NCBI GenBank assembly: GCA_045544955.1
Contig: JAZPZY010000042.1
Coordinates: 62,001-126,000 of the forward strand
DNA length: 64,000 nucleotides
DNA from: SIG701 sp045544955
GTDB lineage: Bacteria > Bacillota > Clostridia > Oscillospirales > CAG-272
Direction of reading: 5' to 3'
Part shown: one piece after another, positions 27,245 through 34,848 of the stretch
Layout of the letters: each line of letters begins with the position of its first letter
How positions within the stretch are numbered: position 1 is the first letter of the stretch
The notes under the pieces: model-generated
What the model was told of the DNA's origin: nothing
Seen by the model: only the letters and a program-made list of their open reading frames with translations
The model's database searches: none
Made by a program: the position numbers and the translations under genes

Positions 27245-28423
27245 TCAGGGATGAATCACACGGTCGTTTTCCACGGCAAGCTCGCCTTCGAAAATGACCT
27301 TCTGAATCCTTATCATATCGTTCATAATGATGAGGTTTGCCTTTTTGCCGGGGGTAAGCGTGCCCACCGTATCCTCAATTCCCAAAAGACGGGCAGGATT
27401 CAGTGTGGCACAGCGGATGGCGTGGCAGATGCCGTATCCGGTATGCGCCATGAAATTCCGGCAGGCGTTGTCAAGCGTCATGCGGCTGCCGGCCAGATGC
27501 CCCTCGTAATCGTAGTTCAGATCGGGACCGTAGGCAATGCCCTCGGCCTCGTTGTTCCGGTATTTTTCCTTGGATGCCATGGAGTCGGTGATCAGCACGA
27601 TCCGTTCCACGCCTTTCGTACGCACCACCATCCGGAGCATATCCGCATGGAGATGGATGCCCACCTCGTCCGAGATCAACTCCGCATACATATCGGGATT
27701 GTACAGCGTGTACTCGTCACAGCCGGGGCCGATGCACCCCTGGGCAAAGCCGGGGGCTTTACCGGAATCGCCGTGGTGCGTCTGCACCTTCACGCCGTAT
27801 TTTGCCACACGACGGCAGTCGGCGGCAGTGGCGTAGGAATGACCAAGGGCAAAGATCGCTTTTGGATAGCGGTCATTCACGTCCTGCATAAAGCCTTCGA
27901 TACCCTCTCTTGCCGGGTCAATAGCCCAGATGCGTACCATATCGCCGAGAGCATCAAGGAGCGGCTCGTATTCCTCTCTAAGGATATCCCCCTGCCAGCG
28001 GATCTCCCGCTGGTTGCTGCCGTTACTGTTCATGTACGGCCCTTCCATATACAGACCGTTCATCACACGGCCAAGGCCGGATTTCGAGGCGGCCCGGATC
28101 TTCTCCGCCCCTTCTGCCATCTGCTGAAGCGTCAGAGAATAATACATGGTAGGCAGGATGGTGGTTTCACCGTGCCGGATAAAATGCTCCACGCACTTCA
28201 TGGGCTCGTGCACGAACAGATCGTCCTCCGAGCCGTGATTGTGAATATCGATCAGGCCCGGTGCGGTATACAGTCCGTCCGCATCGATGATCTGGGCATC
28301 GGCAGGGATCTCCACCTCAGAGCGGGGACCGGCCTGCACGATCACACCCTTATCGTAAGTAATGGCACCGTCCCAGACGAGTCCGTCCTCAAGCACCAGT
28401 TTCGTATTGACGATCGCTTTCAT
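27245..28423 (-). CDS. nagA: N-acetylglucosamine-6-phosphate deacetylase (amidohydrolase)
   Basis: The 392-residue amidohydrolase has the metal motif DIHNHGSEDD, the EGPY segment LYMEGPYMNSNGSNQ, FALGHSYATAADC, HHGDSGKAPGF, and the catalytic Asp in VLITDSMASK. This is the NagA order of motifs. It removes the acetyl group from GlcNAc-6-P. The HLFNAM motif of E. coli NagA is replaced, so it belongs to a divergent NagA branch, possibly acting on a related substrate. It overlaps the GNAT gene by 4 bases (ATGA) and lies in one transcript with the NagB-like isomerase upstream, supporting an amino-sugar catabolic role. Confidence 0.9.
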   Translation of the reverse strand: MKAIVNTKLVLEDGLVWDGAITYDKGVIVQAGPRSEVEIPADAQIIDADGLYTAPGLIDIHNHGSEDDLFVHEPMKCVEHFIRHGETTILPTMYYSLTLQQMAEGAEKIRAASKSGLGRVMNGLYMEGPYMNSNGSNQREIRWQGDILREEYEPLLDALGDMVRIWAIDPAREGIEGFMQDVNDRYPKAIFALGHSYATAADCRRVAKYGVKVQTHHGDSGKAPGFAQGCIGPGCDEYTLYNPDMYAELISDEVGIHLHADMLRMVVRTKGVERIVLITDSMASKEKYRNNEAEGIAYGPDLNYDYEGHLAGSRMTLDNACRNFMAHTGYGICHAIRCATLNPARLLGIEDTVGTLTPGKKANLIIMNDMIRIQKVIFEGELAVENDRVIHP

Positions 28424-28881
28424 TTTTCATCTCCTCCCTCGGCGTCCCGGCTGAGATATACCATATCTTTAAGCTGTACGCCGCATTCAAAAATGGGATG
28501 GTCGTAATTGTCCGTAAAGAAGTTTTCCACCCGGTGATGCTCCGTAAATCCGCACTTTTTGTAGAACGGAACGGTAAGCGGGCTGTCGCCCGTGCCAACC
28601 AGCATCTGCTTCATTCTGCCCTTGTAATACGTCATCACAAATTCGATCAGTGCCCGTCCGTACCCTTTTCCGTGCACGGCCGGATCGGTGGCAATATTCT
28701 TGATCTCAAACACGCCGTCACCTAAATCGGCCACCACGCACTCGCCCACCGCATCGGGATCAAACAGAACGAACATCTCGCCCCCGTCCAGATAGCGGTC
28801 GATCATATCCTCCTGCTCGTCGGCAAGAAGCAGAAGGTCTATATACTGTTTTTTATTCTCAGTGATCTGCCGGATCTCCAT
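28420..28881 (-). CDS. GNAT-family N-acetyltransferase
   Basis: From ATG 28881 (AAGGAG 7 bases upstream) the protein has 153 residues and fits a single GNAT fold. Beta strands lead to VFEIKNIATDPAVHGKGYGRALIEFVM, which carries the acetyl-CoA pyrophosphate motif (Q/RxxGxG/A; here HGKGYGRA), and then FYKKCGFTEHHRVENFFTDNY. The frame is open upstream to 29070, but that part matches nothing and has no Shine-Dalgarno. The acceptor is unknown. Coupling to nagA by a 4-base overlap makes an amino sugar or a regulatory target plausible, but that is context only. Confidence 0.9.
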   Translation of the reverse strand: MEIRQITENKKQYIDLLLLADEQEDMIDRYLDGGEMFVLFDPDAVGECVVADLGDGVFEIKNIATDPAVHGKGYGRALIEFVMTYYKGRMKQMLVGTGDSPLTVPFYKKCGFTEHHRVENFFTDNYDHPIFECGVQLKDMVYLSRDAEGGDEK

Positions 28882-28918
28882 AGGAGCACTCCTTTCCTCT
28901 TTCGTGAAAATGGAAATT

Positions 28919-28942
28919 GTGCCCCGCCGGACGGCGGGGCAC
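28919..28942 (-). terminator. GC-rich hairpin between the NagB-like gene and the GNAT gene
   Basis: A 10-bp GC-rich stem (28919-28928 with 28933-28942) with a 4-base loop follows the NagB-like stop by 13 bases. The T-run after it is weak, so it may attenuate rather than end transcription before GNAT-nagA. Confidence 0.6.
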
Positions 28943-28955
28943 AGAGATAGTATAC

Positions 28956-29930
28956 TTACATGGAAAGTTCGGAATCGGGCTGACCGCAGTACCAGCTGGC
29001 AAACGGCTTTGCGATTGCCTCGGAAACGTAGCAGGTGCCCTTGCCCAGACGCAGAATGGAAGCCGGGCACTCCATGGAGATCGGTCCGTACAGTTCCAGA
29101 CGGGAGATCATCCGCTGCCAGGAACTGCCGTCGGGATTGACGAAGTTATGCAGTTCAAAGCGCTCCTTGGCACTGACGATATCCTTCGGGCCGATGGTAG
29201 CGGCCTTGGGCGGTACGGCCCATACGTCACCGGATGCACCCATGGGGCCGAACAGAGAGTTCTCGCAAACAGTCAGCGGAACCTCGGTCACGATACGGGA
29301 ATCCAGCTTCAAGAACTCTTCCAGAGAATCAGCGGCAAATTCCTTCGAACGGGGATCGATAAATGCGGTGTGTCCCGGCCAGCCAGTCGCGGTATATACC
29401 ACGTCCACGCCGCCGCCCGTGATCTCCTCGATCATGCGGGAGTATACGCCGGTGCCCTTGTTTTCATTGGTATGTACGTGCCAGTGCTCCACGTCGGGAC
29501 GCAGATCCTCACGGATACGGCCGTAGAAGTGGTTACGGAAGGAATAGCCAAGGCTGGCACCGTAGGTCAGAGGAGCCACGTTTCCGTCCTCGTCTGCCCA
29601 CTCGTCCATAGCAAAGGCATGCACGTTGCGTGCACTTACGTTGAATTTGTTCAGCATTTCGGCTACGGCAGAATAGGCACCGGGCCACTGGTTGGGGCAG
29701 ATCATGCTGAAAGGCGTATCGTTGATATCGCTCATCAGGATGCGGTAGAACATATCCTGCACCAGGCACAGGGTAGGATCCATCACCACGCGGACACTGA
29801 AGCCGTTTTCGTTGGTGTATTCCATATCCTCCCGTTTGATATTGCGGATGCGTTCCAGCTCCTCCAGCGGCAGATCGCTGTGGGGCAGAAAGGACGCAGG
29901 CTTAAAGCGGAATTCATCATAGAGACCCAT
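28956..29930 (-). CDS. Glucosamine-6-phosphate isomerase/deaminase-family protein (divergent NagB)
   Basis: The 324-residue protein (ATG 29930, GGAGG Shine-Dalgarno) belongs to the NagB/6-phosphogluconolactonase fold. FAMDEWADEDG matches the catalytic MDEY block, and VDVVYTATGWPGHTAFIDP matches the G-x-GHIAFN block, with His kept but the following residues changed. NagB enzymes turn glucosamine-6-P into fructose-6-P and ammonia. It is longer than typical NagB (about 240-260), with an N-terminal extension and a C-terminal stretch (SLGKGTCYVSEAIAKPF-like). It leads the transcript NagB-like, GNAT, nagA. Deaminase is likely, but a related ketose or aldose phosphate isomerase is possible. Confidence 0.85.
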   Translation of the reverse strand: MGLYDEFRFKPASFLPHSDLPLEELERIRNIKREDMEYTNENGFSVRVVMDPTLCLVQDMFYRILMSDINDTPFSMICPNQWPGAYSAVAEMLNKFNVSARNVHAFAMDEWADEDGNVAPLTYGASLGYSFRNHFYGRIREDLRPDVEHWHVHTNENKGTGVYSRMIEEITGGGVDVVYTATGWPGHTAFIDPRSKEFAADSLEEFLKLDSRIVTEVPLTVCENSLFGPMGASGDVWAVPPKAATIGPKDIVSAKERFELHNFVNPDGSSWQRMISRLELYGPISMECPASILRLGKGTCYVSEAIAKPFASWYCGQPDSELSM

Positions 29931-30022
29931 AATAGTAATACCTCCATTTTTACAGATGCAGAAAAACATCTCAAGAATATAAGCAGATACTCGTGTGCGG
30001 GATTTCCGCACGTACTGGAATG

Positions 30023-30051
30023 AGTATATCACATTTTTCCCAAAAGCGCAA
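30023..30051 (-). promoter_or_regulatory. Promoter of the NagB-like-GNAT-nagA transcript
   Basis: The minus strand reads TTGCGC (30051-30046), a 17-base spacer and TATACT (30028-30023). The leader is about 90 bases long and includes a hairpin. Confidence 0.72.
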
Positions 30052-30216
30052 GGGGCTTGTGAAAAATTTCCGTCTTCAAAGCAAAGTCTCCAGTTTTCAT
30101 CAGTATGTTTGCAGAATCCTGCCAAACAGTTTTAGGCAGAAGCAAAAAAACGTCGTGCTTATCGATAACTAAATTGTCATTGCAAGGACTCATTCACATA
30201 TTTGCAGCGGTTCCCC

Positions 30217-30245
30217 TTGATTCCCGGACGTATTTATGCTATAAT
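30217..30245 (+). promoter_or_regulatory. Promoter of the DMT transporter-PIG-L genes
   Basis: TTGATT (30217-30222), a 17-base spacer and TATAAT (30240-30245) lie 40 bases before ATG 30285. Confidence 0.82.
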
Positions 30246-30284
30246 GTGTGCGATTGATTCTTCATAAAAGCCGAGGATACTGCC

Positions 30285-31157
30285 ATGAAGCGAAACGCAC
30301 TGATCTTTATCATTCTGGCCGGCGTGCTCTGGGGCACGTCCGGAATCTTCGTTAATATATGGAGCGGCGAAAATCTTGCCACCGTGCAGATCGCCGCACT
30401 GCGTACGATGATCTCGTTTCCATGCTTTCTCCTCTACACCGCATTTTTCAATAAAGAAGCACTTCGTGCCCGGCTGAAGGATCTGCCGCTGTATCTTGGA
30501 AGCGGCATCACGCTGTTTACGACGGCGTCGTTTTATTACTCCTCCATGCAGAAAACCTCCATCGCAACGGCAGTGATCCTCATGTATATGGCCCCTGCCC
30601 TCGTGCTTGCGTGGTCCGTTGCCTTCTTCGGGGAAAAGCTGACGGTGAAAAAAGGGCTTGCCGTTCTATGTATGCTCATTGGATGTGCCCTTGTCTCCGG
30701 CATCACCGGCGGAATGCAGTTTAATGCGTCGGGCGTTATAATGGGACTTTTATCCGGTCTTTCTTACGGAATATACAACATTCTCACCAAAATACAGATG
30801 CGGCGTAAATGCAATCCTATAACCGCCACGCTTTACAGCTTTTTCTTTGCGGCAATACTTGCCGTATCTGTCTGCGATTTTTCAGCCGTGGGGACGCTGC
30901 TTCTCCGCCGCCCGGCGTTTACCATACTGCTTGGTATCACACACGCACTGGTTACCTTTGTGATCCCCTACTTCTTATACACGCTGTCCCTGAAAACACT
31001 CCCGGCAGGGGTGGCCTCGGCAATGGCAATTATCGAGCCGATGTCCGCAACCGTTTTCAGTATTCTTTTATTCCACGAGCCGCTTTCCCTTTTCTCGGCA
31101 ACAGGTATCGTTTTCATTTTAGGTTCGGTACTGGTATTGAGCCGGGAAGAGGGCTGA
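30285..31157 (+). CDS. EamA/DMT-superfamily transporter
   Basis: The 290-residue protein has ten predicted transmembrane helices in two EamA repeats. The first opens with LIFIILAGVLWGTSGIFV and the second begins near FNASGVIMGLLSGLSYGIYNIL. The second repeat closes with PAGVASAMAIIEPMSATVFSILLFHEPLS, a typical EamA end motif. DMT proteins export or import metabolites such as amino acids or sugars, and the substrate cannot be read from sequence. It is followed 44 bases later by a PIG-L deacetylase gene on the same strand, so both may act on one amino-sugar product. The Shine-Dalgarno before ATG 30285 is modest (GAGGA). Confidence 0.9.
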   Translation: MKRNALIFIILAGVLWGTSGIFVNIWSGENLATVQIAALRTMISFPCFLLYTAFFNKEALRARLKDLPLYLGSGITLFTTASFYYSSMQKTSIATAVILMYMAPALVLAWSVAFFGEKLTVKKGLAVLCMLIGCALVSGITGGMQFNASGVIMGLLSGLSYGIYNILTKIQMRRKCNPITATLYSFFFAAILAVSVCDFSAVGTLLLRRPAFTILLGITHALVTFVIPYFLYTLSLKTLPAGVASAMAIIEPMSATVFSILLFHEPLSLFSATGIVFILGSVLVLSREEG

Positions 31158-31201
31158 CGGACAAATCTATTTTATCATAAATTTTAAGCGGAGGTTTTAT
31201 T

Positions 31202-31906
31202 ATGCGTATACTGTCCATAATGGCACACCCCGACGATATGGAGCTGAAATGCGGCGGCACTCTTTTGCGATACAAACAGGCAGGACATGAGGTTTTTTCC
31301 TGCACAGCCGCAAACGGAAACATGGGGCACATGGTAATCATGCCGGACGAGCTTCGGAAAATCCGGTTTGAGGAAGCCAAAAGCTCCTGTGCGGCGGCCG
31401 GATTTACATATATTCCTGCGGATTTCGGCGACTTGACCCTGAATTCCGCAAGCGAGAAGCAGATCCTGGAAATGATCCGGATCATCCGCTACGCAAGCCC
31501 GGACGTAATCATCACCCACGATCCCAACGATTACTGCAGTGACCACGCAGAGCTGTCAAAGCTGGTTTTCAACGCTTCGTTTTCGGCAACCTGCCCCCAT
31601 TTTCATCCGGAACTCGGATCGGCCGCCCCGCTTGCCTGCGTCTATTACGCCGATACCGATGACGGCCTGAATTTTATTCCCACGGAATACGTGGACGTTA
31701 CCGGCGTTATAGAAAAAAAGGTGGAAATGATGGGCTGCCACAAAAGCCAGATCGTATGGCTTTCGGAGCATGACGGCATTGATATCATGGACGAAATACG
31801 CAGCCGCGCATCCTTCTGGGGACGCCAGTGCGGCGTAAAATACGCCGAGGCTTTCCGTCCTCTGCTTGCCGGCGGAAGACTTCGCCCGTGGCGCGTATTG
31901 CCCTGA
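31202..31906 (+). CDS. PIG-L/LmbE-family N-deacetylase
   Basis: The 234-residue protein has the LmbE zinc motif MAHPDDMELKCGGTL (HPDD near residue 9) and the second ligand region DVIITHDPNDYCSDHAEL (HxxH-like). PIG-L enzymes remove acetyl groups from GlcNAc-containing substrates such as GlcNAc-PI, mycothiol and bacillithiol precursors, or diacetylchitobiose. Zinc ligands and catalytic Asp appear intact. ATG 31202 has a GGAGG Shine-Dalgarno. It sits between nag genes and a GH20 hexosaminidase, so a chito-oligosaccharide or GlcNAc-conjugate substrate is reasonable. A terminator follows. Confidence 0.92.
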   Translation: MRILSIMAHPDDMELKCGGTLLRYKQAGHEVFSCTAANGNMGHMVIMPDELRKIRFEEAKSSCAAAGFTYIPADFGDLTLNSASEKQILEMIRIIRYASPDVIITHDPNDYCSDHAELSKLVFNASFSATCPHFHPELGSAAPLACVYYADTDDGLNFIPTEYVDVTGVIEKKVEMMGCHKSQIVWLSEHDGIDIMDEIRSRASFWGRQCGVKYAEAFRPLLAGGRLRPWRVLP

Positions 31907-31936
31907 TTTTATAGAAAGCGACATATGATGACGCAC

Positions 31937-31969
31937 AAAAAACGACTTGACGCAGTTCAAGTCGTTTTT
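31937..31969 (+). terminator. Terminator of the PIG-L gene
   Basis: A 13-bp stem (31937-31950 with 31957-31969) with flanking A and T runs lies about 30 bases after the stop codon. Confidence 0.85.
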
Positions 31970-32000
31970 ACGTTTGCTTCGTAGTTGGAAAACAAAAACA

Positions 32001-32014
32001 CACCCTTTGGGGTG
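32001..32014 (-). terminator. Short hairpin with T-run at the far end of the tRNA-Ile-linked element
   Basis: On the minus strand a 5-bp stem (CACCC/GGGTG) is followed by TGTTTTTGTTTT. It may be the original tRNA-Ile terminator displaced by the 32022-32184 element. Confidence 0.55.
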
Positions 32015-32021
32015 GGGACTC

Positions 32022-32184
32022 TGAACCCCCGTTTGCGCCCAACGGCTGTTCTTACCGGATGTTCGCCCAGGCGCAAACGTATCCGCTGCACAGCAGCGGA
32101 GGGGTTCTTCGTCGGTGCAGTTGGCGCGGCAAAATAAAAACACCCCGAAGGGGTGTTTTTATTTTGGTGGGCCATCGGGGACTC
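32022..32184 (-). mobile_element. tRNA-linked structured element 1 (in tRNA-Ile)
   Basis: Seen on the minus strand: the tRNA-Ile T-loop TTC is followed by GAGTCCCC (32184-32177), the tRNA end, a terminator and an ACCG-containing spacer. Then comes GAACCCC (32107-32101), T, a 17-nt hairpin (32099-32083), ATA, a 10-bp stem with a 30-nt loop (32079-32030), GGGGTTC (32029-32023), A (32022), and a second copy of GAGTCCCC (32021-32014). The outer GAACCCC/GGGGTTC pair closes a three-way junction. The same skeleton with other stem sequences occurs after tRNA-Glu (55351-55515). I infer an insertion at the T-loop that rebuilt the tRNA. No protein is encoded. A structured RNA is the alternative. Confidence 0.7.
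32131..32165 (-). terminator. Terminator of tRNA-Ile2
   Basis: A 16-bp perfect stem (32131-32146 with 32150-32165) with a 3-base loop begins at the last base of the encoded CCA. It lies inside element 1. Confidence 0.92.
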
Positions 32185-32241
32185 GAACCCAGGACCGACC
32201 GGTTATGAGCCGGGAGCTCTAACCAACTGAGCTAATGGCCC
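32165..32241 (-). tRNA. tRNA-Ile (CAU, lysidine type)
   Basis: The 77-nt gene, with CCA encoded, folds as a cloverleaf. Acceptor GGGCCAT pairs with ATGGCCC, the D-arm is GCTC/GAGC, the anticodon loop is CTCATAA and the T-loop is TTCGAGT. The anticodon is CAT. The body (TAGCTCAGTTGGTTAGAGC...GGCTCATAACCGG) resembles Firmicutes tRNA-Ile2, whose C34 is changed to lysidine by TilS, rather than elongator or initiator Met. One T-stem mismatch and one anticodon-stem mismatch are visible. Its T-loop is the junction of element 1. Confidence 0.88.
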
Positions 32242-32253
32242 GATACGGATTAG

Positions 32254-32282
32254 ATTATACCACACTCCGTACGGAATGTCAA
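32254..32282 (-). promoter_or_regulatory. Consensus promoter of tRNA-Ile2
   Basis: The minus strand reads TTGACA (32282-32277), a 17-base spacer and TATAAT (32259-32254), 13 bases before the tRNA. It is a perfect consensus. Confidence 0.92.
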
Positions 32283-32354
32283 TAACAAACCTGTGGATTT
32301 TCCCCCTGGCGGTCGCTTCCCGAGGGGAATTTTTCTCCTTTTTTTGCAAATCTC

Positions 32355-32383
32355 TTTACTTTTTCACCGGTATTCTGTATAAT
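32355..32383 (+). promoter_or_regulatory. Promoter of the GH20-cupin-DUF6440 genes
   Basis: TTTACT (32355-32360), a 17-base spacer and TATAAT (32378-32383) lie 60 bases before ATG 32443. Confidence 0.78.
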
Positions 32384-32442
32384 GAAAAAGAAAAGCAGCC
32401 GCAGACACACCTGCGGACAACATACAACAAGGAGATACCGAT

Positions 32443-34236
32443 ATGATTTTCCCAAAGCCGCAATCTGAACAGTATTTTGACGGCAACTGTGCCCTCAAAA
32501 AATTCGAAGCGAAAGCCGATCTTCTCACGTTCTTCCGCACCGTCGATTCCCTTCCCATCCGTTTTGTCCGGGACATGGATTACCGTTCGGAAGAATACGA
32601 TATTGAAATCACGGCCGATGCGGTACAGATCACCTGCTGCACCGACGAGGGAAAATTCCGTGCCGCCACCTCTCTCCGCCAGATTCTTTTAAGCTGCGGC
32701 GACGCTATGCCCCTCACAAAGATCCACGACAAGCCTACCTTCGGCCGCCGCGGATACATGCTGGACATCAGCCGTTCCCGGATGCCGAAAAAGGAAACGA
32801 TCCTTGCTTTCGTGGATCTGCTGGCCGACCTGAAATACAACGAATTTCAGCTGTACATGGACAACTTCTGCTTCAAGTACGCCGCTTTTCCGGAATACGT
32901 AAAGGACATCGACTGTCTCACGGAGGCGGATATTGACGAGATCGATCAATACTGTGCCGACCGGTTTATCGATCTGGTTCCCGACCAGAACAGCTTCGGC
33001 CATATGCATACCTGGCTCAAACAGCCGGAGCTTTCTCACCTGGCACTGAGCGACGGGGACGAGATTTTCGGCACGCTCAACCCGCTGCTGGATGAATCCG
33101 TGGAGCTGATGGATAAGATCTACGGCTCGCTCTTCCCCCATTTCCGCTCCAAGTACGCTCACATCGGACTGGACGAGGCATTCGGTCTTGGCAACTATCA
33201 GACGAAAAAGGCCTGCGAGGTGGACGGCATTGACAACGTATTCGTAAAATATCTGAACAAGCTGAACACTCTCGTCAACGAAAAATACGGCAAGGAGATC
33301 CAGTTCTGGGACGATATGATCATCAGCCATCCGGAATCCTTCGACAAGTTCCCCAAGAATGCCACCGCGGTGGAATGGGGCTACGGCATCATTTCCACCC
33401 AGATGATGGAAGAGAGATGCCGCGTGCTGAAGGAAAAGGGCGTTCGTTTCTACGTTGCCCCCGGTACGGCCGAGTGGGAATGCCTCACTTCCCGCGTGGA
33501 CACCATGGAATTCAACGTACGTACCGCCGCCGAGCTGGGTGAACGGTATGGTGCCGCCGGCTTCCTTCTCACCGACTGGGGTATGCCCACGGACGGTCAC
33601 TCCCAGTCCTTCATCAACAGCTACTACCCCTGTGCTATGGCTGGTCAGTACGCCTGGAACGTGGGCCCCGCACAGGACAGACAGACGTTCAAGAACGATT
33701 TCCGCTTCAGTGCCTTCGAGTATCTTGACAAAAACGTATTCCACGGCAAAAACATCGGTGAGTACATGTACCGTCTGGGCAAGTACTACCATCTGGAGCA
33801 GCACCGCACCCACGGCATGACCATGAGTGCTTATTCCCTCTTCGTACCGATCTCGGAGAGAAAGCTGGTTTACGGCAAGGACAACTGGATCTTTGACGCG
33901 GACAAATACATCGACACCTTCTATCAGGACAACGTGATCGAATACGTGTCCCGGATGAAAGATACCTTTGCCGCCGCCGAGTTTGAGCCGATCCTGAAAA
34001 GAGAGGCACTGCTCACTGCCGAGCTGATCATGATCGGTGCGGAGATCTTCAAAATCAAGATCACCGGCAAACTGGACGAAGCCAAACGCACGGAGCTGAT
34101 GGCACGTTTGGACGCGGCCTACGAGGAGCACAAGGCTTTGTGGATGCCCCGGTATTTCGAGGCAGGCTTTGAGGTATTCTCCGGCAAGCTGATGGCGAGA
34201 AAAGCAGAGATCGCCGCATTCGAAAGCAAGGAGTAA
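32443..34236 (+). CDS. Glycoside hydrolase family 20 beta-N-acetylhexosaminidase
   Basis: The 597-residue protein has a GH20b-like N-terminal domain (about 1-95, ending GKFRAATSLRQIL) and the TIM barrel from GYMLDISRSRMPKKETIL. The catalytic Asp-Glu pair is in HIGLDEAFGLG (D245-E246), where most GH20 have HIGGDE. LLTDWGMPTDGHSQSFINSYYPCAMAGQYAW supplies the usual aromatic subsite. GH20 enzymes use the substrate acetamido group to cleave terminal GlcNAc or GalNAc. There is no signal peptide, so it acts in the cytoplasm on imported oligosaccharides. AAGGAG precedes ATG. A cupin gene starts three bases after its stop. Confidence 0.93.
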   Translation: MIFPKPQSEQYFDGNCALKKFEAKADLLTFFRTVDSLPIRFVRDMDYRSEEYDIEITADAVQITCCTDEGKFRAATSLRQILLSCGDAMPLTKIHDKPTFGRRGYMLDISRSRMPKKETILAFVDLLADLKYNEFQLYMDNFCFKYAAFPEYVKDIDCLTEADIDEIDQYCADRFIDLVPDQNSFGHMHTWLKQPELSHLALSDGDEIFGTLNPLLDESVELMDKIYGSLFPHFRSKYAHIGLDEAFGLGNYQTKKACEVDGIDNVFVKYLNKLNTLVNEKYGKEIQFWDDMIISHPESFDKFPKNATAVEWGYGIISTQMMEERCRVLKEKGVRFYVAPGTAEWECLTSRVDTMEFNVRTAAELGERYGAAGFLLTDWGMPTDGHSQSFINSYYPCAMAGQYAWNVGPAQDRQTFKNDFRFSAFEYLDKNVFHGKNIGEYMYRLGKYYHLEQHRTHGMTMSAYSLFVPISERKLVYGKDNWIFDADKYIDTFYQDNVIEYVSRMKDTFAAAEFEPILKREALLTAELIMIGAEIFKIKITGKLDEAKRTELMARLDAAYEEHKALWMPRYFEAGFEVFSGKLMARKAEIAAFESKE

Positions 34237-34239
34237 AAG

Positions 34240-34587
34240 ATGGGACTGGAAGTATACGAATATAACGGTGCCGGTTACAACGCCACCATGCACTTTGAAG
34301 ACTGGCGCGTTGCCATGATCAATTTCGGGGAAAACTTTGACAAGCCCACGAAAATGTCCCGCCATCTGCTGACGGACGAGGTGTTCGTCCTGCTTGAGGG
34401 CACGGCCACGCTGATCATCGGCGAGAACGCCGAGGAATTCCCTCTGGAGAAAAATAAGATCTACAACGTAACGAAGGCCACCTGGCACGCTTTGGAGGTC
34501 AGCCGGGACGCCAAGGTGCTGGTGGTGGAAAACCACAACACCTGCGCGGACAATTCGGAAGACATGCCCCGGCCGGTGAAGAAATAA
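34240..34587 (+). CDS. Small cupin-domain protein
   Basis: This 115-residue protein is one cupin barrel: MSRHLLTDEVFVLLEGTATLIIGENAEEFPLEKNKIYNVTKATWHALEVS. Metal ligands are incomplete (H in SRHLL, E in TDEVF, H in WHAL), so it may bind metal weakly or just bind sugar. It starts 3 bases after the hexosaminidase stop and shares its Shine-Dalgarno region, so translation is coupled. Cupins in such positions are often sugar isomerases, epimerases or sensors. No specific reaction can be assigned. Confidence 0.88.
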   Translation: MGLEVYEYNGAGYNATMHFEDWRVAMINFGENFDKPTKMSRHLLTDEVFVLLEGTATLIIGENAEEFPLEKNKIYNVTKATWHALEVSRDAKVLVVENHNTCADNSEDMPRPVKK

Positions 34588-34599
34588 GGAGGCAATACC

Positions 34600-34782
34600 A
34601 TGGCAGGCAATGAACGGTTTGTGAAAATCTACTCCCAGGGCAACCTGTCCTGCACGGAAATCTGGGTGGACAGAATCACCGGCGTGAACTACGTCTATCA
34701 TCAAAGCGGCTATTCCGGCGGACTGACACCCCTGCTTGATAGTGAGGGAAAAGTGGTCATCACGCCCATTGCACAGAACTGA
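34600..34782 (+). CDS. DUF6440 family small protein
   Basis: The 60-residue protein reads NERFVKIYSQGNLSCTEIWVDRITGVNYVYHQSGYSGGLTPLLDSEGKVVI and matches DUF6440. That family consists of short beta-rich proteins of unknown function common in Firmicutes. The GVNYVYHQSGYSGGLTPLLD block is the conserved core. An AAGGAGG Shine-Dalgarno lies in the 12-base gap after the cupin gene. It is the last gene of the GH20 transcript, and a terminator follows at 34785. Its role in hexosaminidase metabolism is unknown. Confidence 0.88.
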   Translation: MAGNERFVKIYSQGNLSCTEIWVDRITGVNYVYHQSGYSGGLTPLLDSEGKVVITPIAQN

Positions 34783-34784
34783 AA

Positions 34785-34822
34785 AAAACTCCCGACAGAT
34801 TTTACAGTCTGTCGGGAGTTTT
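34785..34822. terminator. Terminator between convergent DUF6440 and aldolase genes
   Basis: A perfect 15-bp stem (34785-34799 with 34808-34822) has A and T runs on either side and so can serve both strands. Confidence 0.9.
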
Positions 34823-34848
34823 GTCTGTATAAAAGTGTCACGCTTACT

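Larger units (their letters stand above)
29931..30284. other. Intergenic region between divergent NagB-like and DMT transporter genes
   Basis: The 354 bases hold no convincing coding frame. They contain two divergent promoters (30023-30051 on minus, 30217-30245 on plus) and, in the NagB-like leader, a small hairpin at about 29995-30011 (GTGCGG paired with CCGCAC). The middle (30060-30210) shows nothing I can name. A frame upstream of the NagB-like ATG is open but lies mostly upstream of the promoter. Confidence 0.6.

Noticed and set aside
31957..32175. A 72-residue minus-strand frame over the tRNA-Ile region
   Set aside because: It translates the terminator and element 1 and part of the tRNA. 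There is no Shine-Dalgarno or protein-like conservation.
32165..32241. Elongator or initiator tRNA-Met
   Set aside because: The CAT anticodon is shared, but the arm sequences fit tRNA-Ile2. The elongator Met tRNA is at 55185.
32689..34704. A 671-residue minus-strand frame opposite the first GH20
   Set aside because: It is a shadow frame with no start signal, and the plus strand carries GH20, cupin and DUF6440.
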